DNA from: Verrucomicrobiales bacterium | GTDB taxonomy: Bacteria; Verrucomicrobiota; Verrucomicrobiia; Limisphaerales; J093 | Length of the DNA stretch: 64,000 nt | Assembly (NCBI GenBank): GCA_015075445.1 | Contig: JABTUJ010000033.1 | Location: forward strand, 1 to 64,000 | Direction of reading: 5' to 3' | Shown here: piece after piece, positions 36,011-46,482 of the stretch | How the letters are laid out: each line of letters starts with the position of its first letter | How positions within the stretch are numbered: position 1 is the stretch's first letter | Program-made: the position numbers and the translations under genes | Notes under the pieces: generated by a model | What the model saw: only the letters and a program-made list of their open reading frames with translations | Told to the model about the DNA's origin: nothing | Databases searched by the model: none

Positions 36011-38079
36011 TGCGCACAGCCCATCCACCGCTCCGCATCCTGCCCGGCATGAAACCCCCGCCCATTGGCCCGCGTCGTAGGCACCCCTCGCGGAGTTGTC
36101 CGCTGACGGTGTTGTTCGCGGTCCTCCTGGCCGCGGCCCCCATCACGGTCACCAGTGCCGAACTGCCCACCTTCACCGTTCGCATGGAGGGGACGGAATC
36201 GGCAGTGCTCACCGGCGGGAGCACGCGTCACGAGATCACGGTGCACTTGAGCGGAACCCTCAACTTCCGACCCAAGGCGTTCTCCTGCGACGCCGACCGT
36301 TTCTCGGGCGACCAGGTCCGACTCACGGGCACCGTGCGTGCCTGGGGTGAGGCGGTCGAATCGAAGCCCGGTCGAGAGTACCGGCTACGGTTTGACAGCC
36401 CCACCTCGATGGATCGCGAATCCAGCCATACCATCCTGCGCAGCACCCCGCAGACAGCCGAGCATCTCTACCTCATCACGAAGGACGTCATCTACGTGCC
36501 ACCGGACCAAGTCACCGTATACGCGGTCGAGTATGTGTCCGAGCTCGGAGTTGCGCGGGTGTGGATCGCTCTCCCCGAACCGTTTTCGTATGCGGCGGAG
36601 CTGGAACACTATGACGTTCCGGCCCAACACTCTGTGGCGGTGCCCGCTACGACTCCGAGCTGTGTCTTCGGCCGGGTTACCGAGCAGGGGACTGGTGTTC
36701 CCTTGGCTGGGGCGACCGTAACGATAGGGTCCGCGGTGCAGACGGCAGACACGCAGGGCGCGGTCGCCTTCACCGGGTTCCCGCCGGGGACGTACACCGT
36801 TACGGTGACGGCCCGCGGGTTCGCGCCCCTGCAGGGGGCGATGGAGGTCGCGCCGTTTGCCATCGATCACTACGAGTTCCCATTGGGCTGCTGTGCGCAG
36901 TCGTCGAAGCTGGAGGAGATCGATTTCCAGGACAAGCAGGGGGCCTGGGAATCCTGGCCAACCGAGGCGTCTCCGAGATACACCTCCAAGGCGGGGGAGA
37001 CGCTCGTGGTGTGGTGGATGGCCTCCTGGACCGCGGCCGGCCATTACGAACTTCGCTATTACGGACCGGGCGAACGGGTTGCTGCCGGAGAGGGCGTGTG
37101 GATCGGGCGCTGTCTCTTCAACCACGGCATGAACCGTGCGTGGTTGTCGTATTCCGACACGGACCGCGACGGGACGCCCGATTGCTTCACCAAGATCATT
37201 TGGCAGAACTTCGATTTCGCGGAGGACGATGAAGGTCCCAGCTACTGCGCGGACAAGTTCGACAAGTACGAATGGGAATTCCATCCAGCATCCGGCACCC
37301 TGACCCAGACCCATTCCTGCTACGACTACGTGCCCGACGATTGCCTGCCCCCTGTGGACGAGGACTGCTGGGCCCAGATCAAGAACCGCCTTTCGTGTCA
37401 GACCATCACACAGGCTTGCTGGCTTGAGCCCTGTGTTCATTGTCGGGATGGCGCGCCCGATGTGTCCGACAGCCAGGTGCCGGCCTGCAAGGGACGGACG
37501 TTGGCAGCAGGCAAGCGGTCCGACAACCCGGTCCAGGCAGATTTCGCGGCCCAGCTTGCGGCCTTCCAGGCGGCGTTCACTCGGGATCAACCGGCGGTCA
37601 TGGGGCGGCTGCCGCACTCGCTGCTGGATGTGGATCTGAACGGCGTGGTGGACGCGCGGGACATGGCCGATATCGGAGCCGCATTTCGGAGTGGACGGGG
37701 GGACGACTCCTATCTCGCGGTCGCTGATGTCGACGGGGATTTGCAGGTCGACTGCAACGATCTCCAGGTGCTTCTCCCGCAGGACAGCGACGCCGACGGC
37801 GCGGCGGACTGGGAGGAGGTCCTCGCCGGCAGCGACCCCTTCGATACGACCCTGCGATTCCGGCTCAGTGGGCTCGAGGTGCTGGCGGAAGGTGATGTGC
37901 TGCTGCGCTGGCCTTCGATCCCGGGCCGACGGTATCGGGTCCATCGCGCCAGGGCGGAGACACTTCAAGAGGCGGAGGTGGTGGCTGCGGACCTTCAGGC
38001 GACACCTCCTGTTAACACATTCCTCGACAGCCACCGGCCGCATGCGGCCACGTCGTTCTACTGGCTGGAAGTGTACTGA
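36010..38079 (+). CDS. Secreted protein with carboxypeptidase-regulatory-like and dockerin-like domains
   Basis: 689 residues from the ATG at 36010, which overlaps the previous stop; a second ATG at 36049 is possible. The hydrophobic segment CPLTVLFAVLLAAAPITVTSA is a signal peptide. Near residues 215-280 is a carboxypeptidase-regulatory-like fold (VFGRVTEQGTGVPLAGATVT ... PPGTYTVTVTARGF). A cysteine-rich middle follows (CCAQSSKL, NRLSCQTITQACW). The C-terminal third has dockerin-like calcium loops (DLNGVVDARDMADI, DVDGDLQVDCNDLQ, DSDADGAADWEEV). It ends with the same WPSIPGRRYRVHRA style domain as its upstream neighbour. Confidence 0.75.
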   Translation: MRTAHPPLRILPGMKPPPIGPRRRHPSRSCPLTVLFAVLLAAAPITVTSAELPTFTVRMEGTESAVLTGGSTRHEITVHLSGTLNFRPKAFSCDADRFSGDQVRLTGTVRAWGEAVESKPGREYRLRFDSPTSMDRESSHTILRSTPQTAEHLYLITKDVIYVPPDQVTVYAVEYVSELGVARVWIALPEPFSYAAELEHYDVPAQHSVAVPATTPSCVFGRVTEQGTGVPLAGATVTIGSAVQTADTQGAVAFTGFPPGTYTVTVTARGFAPLQGAMEVAPFAIDHYEFPLGCCAQSSKLEEIDFQDKQGAWESWPTEASPRYTSKAGETLVVWWMASWTAAGHYELRYYGPGERVAAGEGVWIGRCLFNHGMNRAWLSYSDTDRDGTPDCFTKIIWQNFDFAEDDEGPSYCADKFDKYEWEFHPASGTLTQTHSCYDYVPDDCLPPVDEDCWAQIKNRLSCQTITQACWLEPCVHCRDGAPDVSDSQVPACKGRTLAAGKRSDNPVQADFAAQLAAFQAAFTRDQPAVMGRLPHSLLDVDLNGVVDARDMADIGAAFRSGRGDDSYLAVADVDGDLQVDCNDLQVLLPQDSDADGAADWEEVLAGSDPFDTTLRFRLSGLEVLAEGDVLLRWPSIPGRRYRVHRARAETLQEAEVVAADLQATPPVNTFLDSHRPHAATSFYWLEVY

Positions 38080-38416
38080 GGCAGCCACATGACCTCCGCC
38101 ATGATCTCCAAAGCGACCGCTAGCCCGTCTTCCCTGCGGCTACGTCGATCCGCCCCGCAGAGGTTGTGCTCTGGCTGTTGTCCCGGGCGCTCCTCGAAGC
38201 GGCGGTGGATCGCGTGGTCCCTGATCCAGGGCGGAAGCTGGACAGGACCGGACGATGCGCCTGAGGTGGGACGGCGCGAGGGATTCTCCGCGAGAATTTG
38301 CAGACGTTCCCAAAACGAGTCGCGGTTCAAACGTGGAGCAAGCGGTGGGCATTTCTGTCGCTCTCTCTTGCCCAGATCGATCACCAGAATATCGGCAGCG
38401 AACCCATAGACCTCCC
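38080..38416. other. Intergenic region without supported gene
   Basis: 337 bases before the beta-helix gene; nothing with recognisable family features, no repeat seen. Confidence 0.4.
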
Positions 38417-39283
38417 ATGACGACGCAAATCAAACATCACGTGGTCGCCCTTATGCTCGGCGTCCTTTCTTACGCGTGTCCGGCTCTGCAAGGCCAGATC
38501 AGTTTCGTCTCGGGCGAGATCAGCGGGAGCGAGACTTGGTCGGGGACCATCGCGATGGTGGGGGACGTAACGGTGAAGCCGACTGGGAGTCTGACGATCC
38601 TGCCCGGGACGCGGATCGAGGCGGACTGGCGGTCGGACGAAATGGCGGGGGGCACCAACCAGAACCGGATCGAGCTGATCGTGCAGGGGGCCTTGAGTGC
38701 GGAGGGGACCGAAGGGGCGCCGATTGTGTTCACGGTGTTTCCGGGCAATCCGCCGCAGACCCTGGCGGCGGGGGACTGGTACGGGCTGCGGGTGGCCAGC
38801 CAGCAGGTGAGGTTGCGCCACTGCGTGGTGGAGTACGGCACGGTGGGGTTGAGCGTGGAATCGGGCGACCCGTTGATCGAGCACTGTCGCTTTGAGAAGA
38901 ACCAGCGGGGCCTCTTGGTCGGTGCCGGGCTGGAGGTGACGCTGAGCCAGAGCGAGGTTGTGGGCAGCACCGGGGTGGGCATCCAGGGCAGCCGGGACGG
39001 GAAGCTGACCCTCGAGGGCTGTCGGCTCCTGCGCAACTCCCAGGGCATCGAGTGGGTCCGGGATCTGATCCTGACGGGCAGCGGCAGCGTGATCAGCTCC
39101 AACACGCAGTACGGGGTCCTGGTGCAGCGGAAGTTCGACCTGACCCTGACCGGGTGCGAGGTGCGGGGCAACGGGCTGACGGGCTGCGCGGAGTCACGGC
39201 GACTGGTCAGGCACGGTGGCCAACCTGGAGGACTGCACCATCGACACACGGGGCGACGGGTCATAATCGGTACAGGAACCTGA
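38417..39283 (+). CDS. Secreted right-handed beta-helix repeat protein, N-terminal part
   Basis: ATG at 38417 with a signal peptide (VVALMLGVLSYACPALQG). The first of three tandem units starts at 38513 (GEISGSETWSGTI). Beta-helix-like strands follow (LIEHCRFEKNQRGLLV, LTLEGCRLLRNSQGIEW, LTLTGCEVRGNG), the pattern of right-handed parallel beta-helix proteins. The frame is clean until about 39178, then breaks by small indels and ends at 39283. The original gene ran to 43429, so this is only its first part. Confidence 0.7.
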   Translation: MTTQIKHHVVALMLGVLSYACPALQGQISFVSGEISGSETWSGTIAMVGDVTVKPTGSLTILPGTRIEADWRSDEMAGGTNQNRIELIVQGALSAEGTEGAPIVFTVFPGNPPQTLAAGDWYGLRVASQQVRLRHCVVEYGTVGLSVESGDPLIEHCRFEKNQRGLLVGAGLEVTLSQSEVVGSTGVGIQGSRDGKLTLEGCRLLRNSQGIEWVRDLILTGSGSVISSNTQYGVLVQRKFDLTLTGCEVRGNGLTGCAESRRLVRHGGQPGGLHHRHTGRRVIIGTGT

Positions 39284-41905
39284 CGGCGCAGCCAATGGGC
39301 ATGGCCAGCCAACCAGTCCAAGGATTGGGATGGGCCACTCTGGGGCACAATCACGGTGCTGGCCCTGACCAACTGCGTGGTGGTGCAGCAGCGGGTGGGC
39401 CAGACGCGTACGGAACGACGGTGGAATTGCCCACGACGGGCACGTTGATCGCCAGCAACCAGGTGGGCATCGCCATCCAAACCCAGGGCGCCAAGGTCGA
39501 AGGACTGAGCGGGAACCAACTGTTTGGCAACCGAGCTTGACCTGGCCAACTACGGCCCCTGGGGCAGTCGGCCCTCGGCAATACCCATGAGCCCTACGCT
39601 GGAGCTGGCGGCGGCCAGTTCAAGCTGACCAAGATCCGTGATAGCTCTCATGATGTCGCGGTCGGTCAGGTGCTCATTGAGCGTCCGCTGCCCCCGGGCA
39701 CCACGCAGGGCGAGATCAGCGGGACGAGACCTGGTCAGGAACCACTGCCGATGGTGGGGGATGACGGTGAAGCCGACTGGAGTCTGATGATTCCGCCGGG
39801 ACGCGGATTGAGGCGGACTGGCGGTCGGACGGAGTGGCGGGGGCACCAACCAGAACCGTATCGAGCTGATCGCAGGGGCGCTGAGCGCGGGAACCGAAGG
39901 GCGCCGATTGTGTTCACGGTGTTTCAACCCGCCGCAGACCCTGGCGGCGGGGACTGGCTGGGCCGCGGGTGGCCAGCCAGCAGGTGAGGCTGCGCCACCG
40001 CGTGGTGATACGGCACGGTGGGGCTGAGCGTGGAATCGGGCGACCCGTTGATCGAGCACTGTCGCTTTGAGTAGAAACCAGCGCCTCTTGGTCGGTGCCG
40101 GGCTGAGGTGACGTCTGACCAGAGCCGAGGTTGTAGGCAAGCACCGGGGTGCATCCAGGGCAGCCGGGACGGGAAGCTGACCCTCGAGGGCTGTCGGCTC
40201 CTGCGCAACTCCCAGGGCATCGAGTGGGTCCGGGATCTGATCCTGACGGGCAGCGGCAGCGTGATCAGCTCCAACACGCAGTACGGGGTCCTGGTGCAGC
40301 GGAAGTTCGACCTGACCCTGACCGGGTGCGAGGTGCGGGGCAACGGGGCTGACGGGCTGCGCGGGAGTCACGGCGACTGGTCGGGCACGGTGGCCAACCT
40401 GGAGGACTGCACCATCGAGGGCAACGGGGGCGACGGGCTTCATAATCGGTACGGGAACCTGACGGTGCGAGCCAATGGGAGCAGCTTCAGCGCCAACCAG
40501 TCCAAGGGGATTGGGATGGGCCACTCCTGGGGGTACACCACGGTGCTGGCCCTGACCAACTGCGTGGTGGTGGGCAACAGCGGGGTGGGGCTGGACGCGT
40601 ACGGAACGACGGTGGAATTGCCCACGACGGGCACGTTGATCGCCAGCAACCAGGTGGGCATCGCCATCCAAACCCAGGGCGCCAAGGTCGAAGGACTGAG
40701 CGGGAACCAACTGTTTGGCAACCGCGAGTTTGACCTGGCCAACTACGGCCCTGGGGCGGTCGTGGCCCTCGGCAATACCTGGGGCGAGCCCACGCCGGCG
40801 GAGTTGGCGGCGGGCCAGTTCAAGCTGACCAAGATCCGCGATAGCTCTCATGATGTCGCGGTCGGTCAGGTGCTCATTGAGCGTCCGCTGCCCCCGGGCA
40901 CCAAGCAGGGCGAGATCAGCGGGAGCGAGACCTGGTCGGGAACCATCACGATGGTGGGGGATGTGACGGTGAAGCCGACTGGGAGTCTGACGATTCTGCC
41001 CGGGACGCGGATCGAGGCGGACTGGCGGTCGGACGGAGTGGCGGGGGGCACCAACCAGAACCGGATCGAGCTGATCGTGCAGGGGGCGCTGAGTGCGGAG
41101 GGGACCGAAGGGGCGCCGATTGTGTTCACGGTGTTTCGGGCAACCCGCCGCAAGACCCTGGCGGCGGGGACTGCACGGGGCTGCGGGTGCCAGCCGCAGC
41201 AGGTGAGTTGCGCCACTGCGTGGTGGAGTACGGCACGGTGGGGTTGAGCGTGAATCACGACCCGTTGATCGAGCACTGTCGCTTTGAGAAGAAACCAAGC
41301 AATTTTGGTCGGTGCCGGGCTGGAGGTGACGCTGAGCCAGAGCGAGGTTGTGGAGGCAGCACCGGGGTAATCCAGGGCAGCCGGGACGGGGTTGACCCCG
41401 AGGGCTGTCGGCCCTGCGCAACCCTAGCATCGAGGGTCCGGATCTGATCCTGACGGCAGCAGCGGCGCGTGATCAGCCCCAACACAGTACGAGGTCCTGG
41501 TGCAGCGGAAACTGACCTGACCCTGACGGCGCGAGGTGCGGGCAACAGCTGACGGGCTGCGCGGGAGTCACGGCGACTGGTCGGGCACGGTGGCCAACCT
41601 GGGACTGCACCATCGAGGGCAACGGGGCGACAGGCCTAAATCGGTACAGGAACCTGACGGGGTAGGAGGCCAATGGGAGCAGCTTCAGCGCCAACCAGTC
41701 CAGTTGGATGGGCCACTCCTGGGGGTACACCACGGTGCTGGCCCTGACCAACTGCGTGGTGGTGGGCAACAGCGGGGTGGGGCTGGACGCGTACGGAACG
41801 ACGGTGGAATTGCCCACGACGGGCACGTTGATCGCCAGCAACCAGGTGGGCATCGCCATCCAAACCCAGGGCGCCAAGGTCGAAGGACTGAGCGGGAACG
41901 ATGTC
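38513..41905 (+). repeat. Three tandem beta-helix units of about 1.2 kb
   Basis: Units start at 38513, 39709 and 40909 and are nearly identical. Combining the clean halves of units 1 and 2 gives an intact unit of 1,224 bp (408 codons). The second half of unit 1, first half of unit 2 and middle of unit 3 have net losses of about 28, 24 and 32 bases from many small indels, while the remaining parts are clean. Unit 3 diverges to a unique end after about 41900. Confidence 0.85.
40155..41247 (+). CDS. Beta-helix repeat protein, middle part (second unit and start of third)
   Basis: Clean reading frame from about 40155 to 41140. It covers the second half of unit 2 (TIEGNGGDGLHNRYGNLTV, LTNCVVVGNSGVGLDAYGTT) and its end (GEPTPAELAAGQFKLTKIRD), then the start of unit 3. 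It has no start codon of its own in a sensible place; the frame upstream is damaged by indels. It belongs to the gene beginning at 38417. Confidence 0.65.
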
Positions 41906-43429
41906 TGGGGAAACCTGGAGTTCGAACTGCGGAACAACGGACCGGGTGCGGTGGTGGTCACCAACAATTACTGGGGCGAGCCAACCACGACGGAGCTCAT
42001 CGATCGCAAGACGAATCTGAGCAGGATTTGGGACAGCCGCGACGACGCCAACGCCGGTCAGGTCATCATCCGGCCCTTCAGCGAGACGTGCTTCGCCTGT
42101 ACCCTCCCGCCATCACCTCAGGTCTATCCCTCGGCAGCCGTCTCCGCGCCGGGTGGCGAGGCATCGTTCACCGTGACCACCGGCGGCACACCTCCGTTCA
42201 ACTACCGTTGGGAGAGGCTCGTCGACGCGGTTTGGGTGCCGATCCCGAACGCGGAAGGAGCCGTTCTCTCGCTGCAGAACGTCTCACCGGAGGACGGTGG
42301 CAGGTACCGGGCAATCGTCAGCAACTCGTATGGCACCAGCGTGGCTCAAGCGACTCTGACGGTGAGCACGGACGACGCGCCGCCGTCCGTCCTCCAGGCC
42401 ATTGCATTGGACGGCATCTCCGTGGCACTGTTCTTCGACGAACGCCTGGAGCCCGCCAGCGCCGGCAACCGCGCCAATTATGCCGGTGGACCAGGGCAAA
42501 CCGTGACCGAGGTGCGGGTTGGAGCTGATCAACAGACCGTCTTCCTGACTCTCGACGGCTCAGCCCCCACTGACTTGCAGGTCAGCTACCACGGGGTCCG
42601 AGATGCGATCGGTAACCCCGGCAGCGGAACCGTCGCCGTCTTGAACTGCACCGGAGGCGACGTCGGCGAACCAGGTCAGGCCGGTTCGGTCAAGCTGATT
42701 GAGGGAGGGGGTATCGAGGCCATGGGCGGAGGTGTTGATCTTGGCGGCCAGGCCGACAGCTTCCACTACGTGTATTTCCAGGCAGCGGGCGACTTCGACA
42801 TTCAGGTAAGGGTCACCGAGCTAGCCGGCTCCAATGCCTGGGCCAAGGCGGGCTTGCTGGTGCGCGAGTCTCTGGCCGCAGGCAGCCGGCACTACGGGCA
42901 CCTGGTCACGCCCGCGGACGGACGGAACGTGAACTTCGTCCAGTTCCGCCTGGAGGATGGGCAGGACGCGCTGCTGCCCAATGAGTTGTGGCGCCCGTGC
43001 AACTACCCGAACAACTGGTTGCGCCTCCAGCGGAGCGGCACGGTGTTCAAGTCGTTGGTCTCAGGGGACGGGACAGGCTGGGCTGAACTCCATGAACTGG
43101 ACACGACCCCGGCACCGTATCCGGGCACGGTGTACCTGGGATTGGCAACGACTGCGCACGACAGCGCGTCGCGAGCGACGGCACGGTACTCGGATCTGCG
43201 GGTGCAGATGGGGGCGGCGGAGGTGTGGCTGGAATATGCGGTTTCGGCAGGTGAGCTGGAACTGTCCTGGCCGACGGGAGTTACTGGTTATGTGTTGCAG
43301 CACACCGAGGCACTCCTGCCGGCCGCCTGGGTGGATGTGACAACGGGGGTCGTAGTGGTCGGGGACAAGCACACAAAGTCCGTCAACCCGATCGAGCAGA
43401 GCGGGTTCTACCGCTTGATCAAACGCTAA
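41708..43429 (+). CDS. Beta-helix repeat protein, C-terminal part with Ig-like and LamG/DUF1349-like regions
   Basis: End of the gene that starts at 38417. After the last beta-helix turns it carries an Ig-like domain (SPQVYPSAAVSAPGGEASFT ... PEDGGRYRAIVSNSYGTS, near residues 140-225), a fibronectin/SwmB-like region (ALDGISVALFFDERLEPAS), then a concanavalin-like segment (GDFDIQVRVTELAGSNAWAK, AGLLVRESLAAGSRHYGHL) and a C-terminal WPTGVTGYVLQHTEAL domain shared in style with neighbouring secreted proteins. The gene would be about 1,700 residues if the repeat region is intact. Confidence 0.72.
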   Translation: MGHSWGYTTVLALTNCVVVGNSGVGLDAYGTTVELPTTGTLIASNQVGIAIQTQGAKVEGLSGNDVWGNLEFELRNNGPGAVVVTNNYWGEPTTTELIDRKTNLSRIWDSRDDANAGQVIIRPFSETCFACTLPPSPQVYPSAAVSAPGGEASFTVTTGGTPPFNYRWERLVDAVWVPIPNAEGAVLSLQNVSPEDGGRYRAIVSNSYGTSVAQATLTVSTDDAPPSVLQAIALDGISVALFFDERLEPASAGNRANYAGGPGQTVTEVRVGADQQTVFLTLDGSAPTDLQVSYHGVRDAIGNPGSGTVAVLNCTGGDVGEPGQAGSVKLIEGGGIEAMGGGVDLGGQADSFHYVYFQAAGDFDIQVRVTELAGSNAWAKAGLLVRESLAAGSRHYGHLVTPADGRNVNFVQFRLEDGQDALLPNELWRPCNYPNNWLRLQRSGTVFKSLVSGDGTGWAELHELDTTPAPYPGTVYLGLATTAHDSASRATARYSDLRVQMGAAEVWLEYAVSAGELELSWPTGVTGYVLQHTEALLPAAWVDVTTGVVVVGDKHTKSVNPIEQSGFYRLIKR

Positions 43430-43529
43430 GCTCAGAGGCGCTGGGAGTGTCGCGGAGAACCGCCTGCCCACTGCCGGGGTTCCTGACTGGTAGCGCGTAA
43501 GAAGCCGACGAGTCGGAAAGGTGGACAAT

Positions 43530-46451
43530 ATGAACTACATACGTCGTGTTTTGGCAACGGGAGTGGTCTTGCTGCCGTTGAATGGAGCTTGCGCGACGCC
43601 CGACAATGATCACCTGGCACGAGCGACGCTGTTGGTGGGCACCGTCGCGAGGGTGGTCGCGACAAATGAGGGCGCAACCGCAGAACCCGGGGAACCGCGT
43701 CACGGAGAATCGCAGCCGTCACGCTCGGTCTGGTGGAGTTGGGACGCGGTTGGTTCGGGACCGGTTCTTGTCGATCTGGCGGGCAGTTTTTCTGCGGCGG
43801 TGGTCGGCGTGCACCAAGGGAAGTACATCACGGGACTCGCGCCCGTGCCGGTAACCACCTACACCAATGTAGATGGAACGAAAAAGGTCTCCTTTGCCGC
43901 ACTGGCTGGGGAGAACTACAAGTTCGCCGTGGACGGGGCCAATGGAGCTCAGGGTGGCATCGTGCTGGAGTTGCGGCTTCTAACACCCGACTCCGCACCC
44001 ATCATCCTCGAGGAGCCGGTGGATCGGACATTGACCGAGGGCCAGGCGACCTTGTTCGTCGTGCGAGTGCTCAGTCAGTCCCCCCCCCATTACCGCTGGC
44101 GGTTCAACGGCCCGGAGGACATCGGCAGTGATTCCAGTCAGTTATCGATTCTCGGAGCCCGGCTGGAGGACGCGGGTACCTATCAGGTCACGATCCGCAA
44201 TGCAGCGGGAACGGTGACAAGCCGCGCCGCGCGCTTGACGGTCACGCCGAGCCCCCCCGTGATTACTTGGCAACCCGCTGACCAAAGCGTGGTCAAGGGA
44301 CAGAGTGCGGTTTTCACGGTGGAGGCCCGGAGCAGTGTACCGCTGCGATACCGGTGGCAGTACGGCAGCGCGGGTCCTTTCGGATTCGGCGGGACTGACC
44401 TCCCGGGGGAGGACGATTCCTCGCTTACACTGGACTCCGTCGAACCCTCCGCCGCGGGTGGCTATCGGGTCATCGTCAGTAACACCGCCGGAGACACCGC
44501 GCAGGCAGTGACCAGCCGAGTCGCCAATCTCACTGTCAACTTACGCCCGCCCAACAACAACTTCGCGGATCGCACCTCGTTGGGGAGCCTCACGAACATA
44601 GTCAAAACGGGCTCAAATCGCTTCGCCGACAAGGAGTCAAATGAACCCAGGCATGCGAGCATGAACGTTCAGGCGTCTGAGTGGTGGACTTGGCGGGCCC
44701 CGGCATCTGGCTGGGTGGAGGTGGACACCGTGGGCAGCTTCTCGGGGGCGGTGCCGGCCGTTTACCTCGGCGGGCGACTCGATGTGCTCGAGGCGCTCCA
44801 CGGGGAACGCGCTTCGAATGTGGACGGAACTTGGCGCTTTGGTTTCGAGTGCAAAGCAGACAGCGTCTATCAGATCGCCGTGGATGGCGCCACTCCGGCC
44901 GACCAGGGCAGTGTACGTTTGCGGGTTTCCTTGCTCGGCCCGATCGCGAAGCCCATCATTACCCGCCAACCGCGACCCGTAGTCGCCCTGGAAGGTGCGT
45001 CGGCGGAGTTTCGAGTTGAGGCATTCAGCGCCAAGTCCATGACCTTCCAGTGGCGGTTTAACGGGGCTGACATTCCCGGCGCCAACGGCCCAGTGTTACT
45101 CCTGACGCGGCTAAGTGCAATCCATGAGGGGACTTACGAGGTGCAGGTCGGCAACACCGCAGGAACCACGCGTAGCGATCAGGTAGACCTGACCGTGCTG
45201 CCCCTGCCGCCGCTGATTACCCGGCAGCCTTCCTCCCAGGATGTCGTGGAGGGTGAAACCGCCCGTTTTAGTGTGGGTGTACAAAGCGCGACGGTTCCAA
45301 GCTACCAGTGGTTCTTAGGAAGCACGCCCATCCAAAGCGGCACTGGAGATACCCTCACGCTGGAAAGCGTTCGAACCAACCAAGCCGGACCCTACCAGGT
45401 CCAGGTGAGCAACGCCGGAGGGACCGCCCTGAGCAGGACGGCCTTGCTGTCGGTTCGCAGCCGGCCGTTCAACGACTACTTCACGAATGCTATCGTACTG
45501 ACGGGGACGAATGTTCTCGTGACCGGCTACACGAATCACTACGCGGGGGTCGAGGAGGGCGAACCGGCTGTGCCCGGGCTGCAGGGAAGGAAGTCCATGT
45601 GGTGGGTTTGGGAGGCATGGGATGACGGGGTTGGATTCCTGGACTGGGGCGGCAGTTATGATGATGCGGGCATAGCCGTCTTCGAGGGCGTGGTGCTGGC
45701 CGAGCTTGTACCTGTCGAACTGAACCCGGCCGGCGCAAGGCGGGCGTGGTTTCGGGCGGAAAGCGGGAAGGAGTACCGCCTGGTAGTCAACTCGACGAAC
45801 GCAACCGAGTCGGGAGTGATCACTTTCCGGTTGGTTTTCTACCCGGACGGACTGGCCCCAGAAATCGTACAACACCCGGCCGGTGTCGAGGTGGTCGAGG
45901 GGCAACCGGTGAGCCTCTCAGTGGCGGCGACGAGCCAGACCGCGCTGAGCTACCAATGGGAGTTCAGAGCGCTCGCCTCGACAACATGGATCCAGCCTGC
46001 CTGGGCTACGAACGCCGCGGTTGAGTTTCTGCAAGCGCGTGCTGAGCAGACCGGAGACTACCGTGCGCTGGTCAGTAATCAGTCTGGTTCGGTTGCCAGC
46101 GAAGTTGCGCGTGTGGTGGTACACCAACGGCCGCACAATGATGACTTTGCCTCGAGGCAGTTTGTTACGGGACGCGACCTCCGGATCCAGGCCAGCAGCA
46201 GGTACGCCACCCACGAGGCGGCTGAGGGGCCGCATGGCGGTGCCAACGGAAACGCCTCCGTCTGGTGGACCTGGAACAATCCAGGACCCGGCATCGTAGC
46301 GCTCGATCTGGCCGGGAGCTTCAATGGCTCGGTCGCGGCCGTTTACGTCGGAAACCGGATAGATATCCTGACGCCCGTGTCGGTCGAGACCTACGGCAAT
46401 CCCGACAGGACCGCACGTCTCAAGTTCACGGTATCGACGAACCGGACGTAG
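43530..46451 (+). CDS. Giant secreted Ig/PPC-module protein, part 1
   Basis: ATG at 43530 with GGAAAGG 8 bases upstream (a GTG lies at 43521) and a short signal peptide. The protein alternates PPC-like modules (for example DNDHLARATLLVG ... SVWWSWDAVG ... YKFAVDG) with Ig-like domains (ILEEPVDRTLTEGQATLFV ... YRWRFNG ... DAGTYQVTIRNAAG). Four PPC-like modules fall in this part. The frame ends at TAG because of one extra base near 46450: deleting that G restores TYHIAVDGKSPG, exactly the motif expected there. It therefore continues into 46483-49953. Confidence 0.82.
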   Translation: MNYIRRVLATGVVLLPLNGACATPDNDHLARATLLVGTVARVVATNEGATAEPGEPRHGESQPSRSVWWSWDAVGSGPVLVDLAGSFSAAVVGVHQGKYITGLAPVPVTTYTNVDGTKKVSFAALAGENYKFAVDGANGAQGGIVLELRLLTPDSAPIILEEPVDRTLTEGQATLFVVRVLSQSPPHYRWRFNGPEDIGSDSSQLSILGARLEDAGTYQVTIRNAAGTVTSRAARLTVTPSPPVITWQPADQSVVKGQSAVFTVEARSSVPLRYRWQYGSAGPFGFGGTDLPGEDDSSLTLDSVEPSAAGGYRVIVSNTAGDTAQAVTSRVANLTVNLRPPNNNFADRTSLGSLTNIVKTGSNRFADKESNEPRHASMNVQASEWWTWRAPASGWVEVDTVGSFSGAVPAVYLGGRLDVLEALHGERASNVDGTWRFGFECKADSVYQIAVDGATPADQGSVRLRVSLLGPIAKPIITRQPRPVVALEGASAEFRVEAFSAKSMTFQWRFNGADIPGANGPVLLLTRLSAIHEGTYEVQVGNTAGTTRSDQVDLTVLPLPPLITRQPSSQDVVEGETARFSVGVQSATVPSYQWFLGSTPIQSGTGDTLTLESVRTNQAGPYQVQVSNAGGTALSRTALLSVRSRPFNDYFTNAIVLTGTNVLVTGYTNHYAGVEEGEPAVPGLQGRKSMWWVWEAWDDGVGFLDWGGSYDDAGIAVFEGVVLAELVPVELNPAGARRAWFRAESGKEYRLVVNSTNATESGVITFRLVFYPDGLAPEIVQHPAGVEVVEGQPVSLSVAATSQTALSYQWEFRALASTTWIQPAWATNAAVEFLQARAEQTGDYRALVSNQSGSVASEVARVVVHQRPHNDDFASRQFVTGRDLRIQASSRYATHEAAEGPHGGANGNASVWWTWNNPGPGIVALDLAGSFNGSVAAVYVGNRIDILTPVSVETYGNPDRTARLKFTVSTNRT

Positions 46452-46482
46452 CCACATCGCCGTTGATGGAAAGTCTCCTGGT

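Noticed and set aside
39550..41430. Long minus-strand frame over the beta-helix repeats
   Set aside because: Shadow frame through damaged repeats, no motifs.
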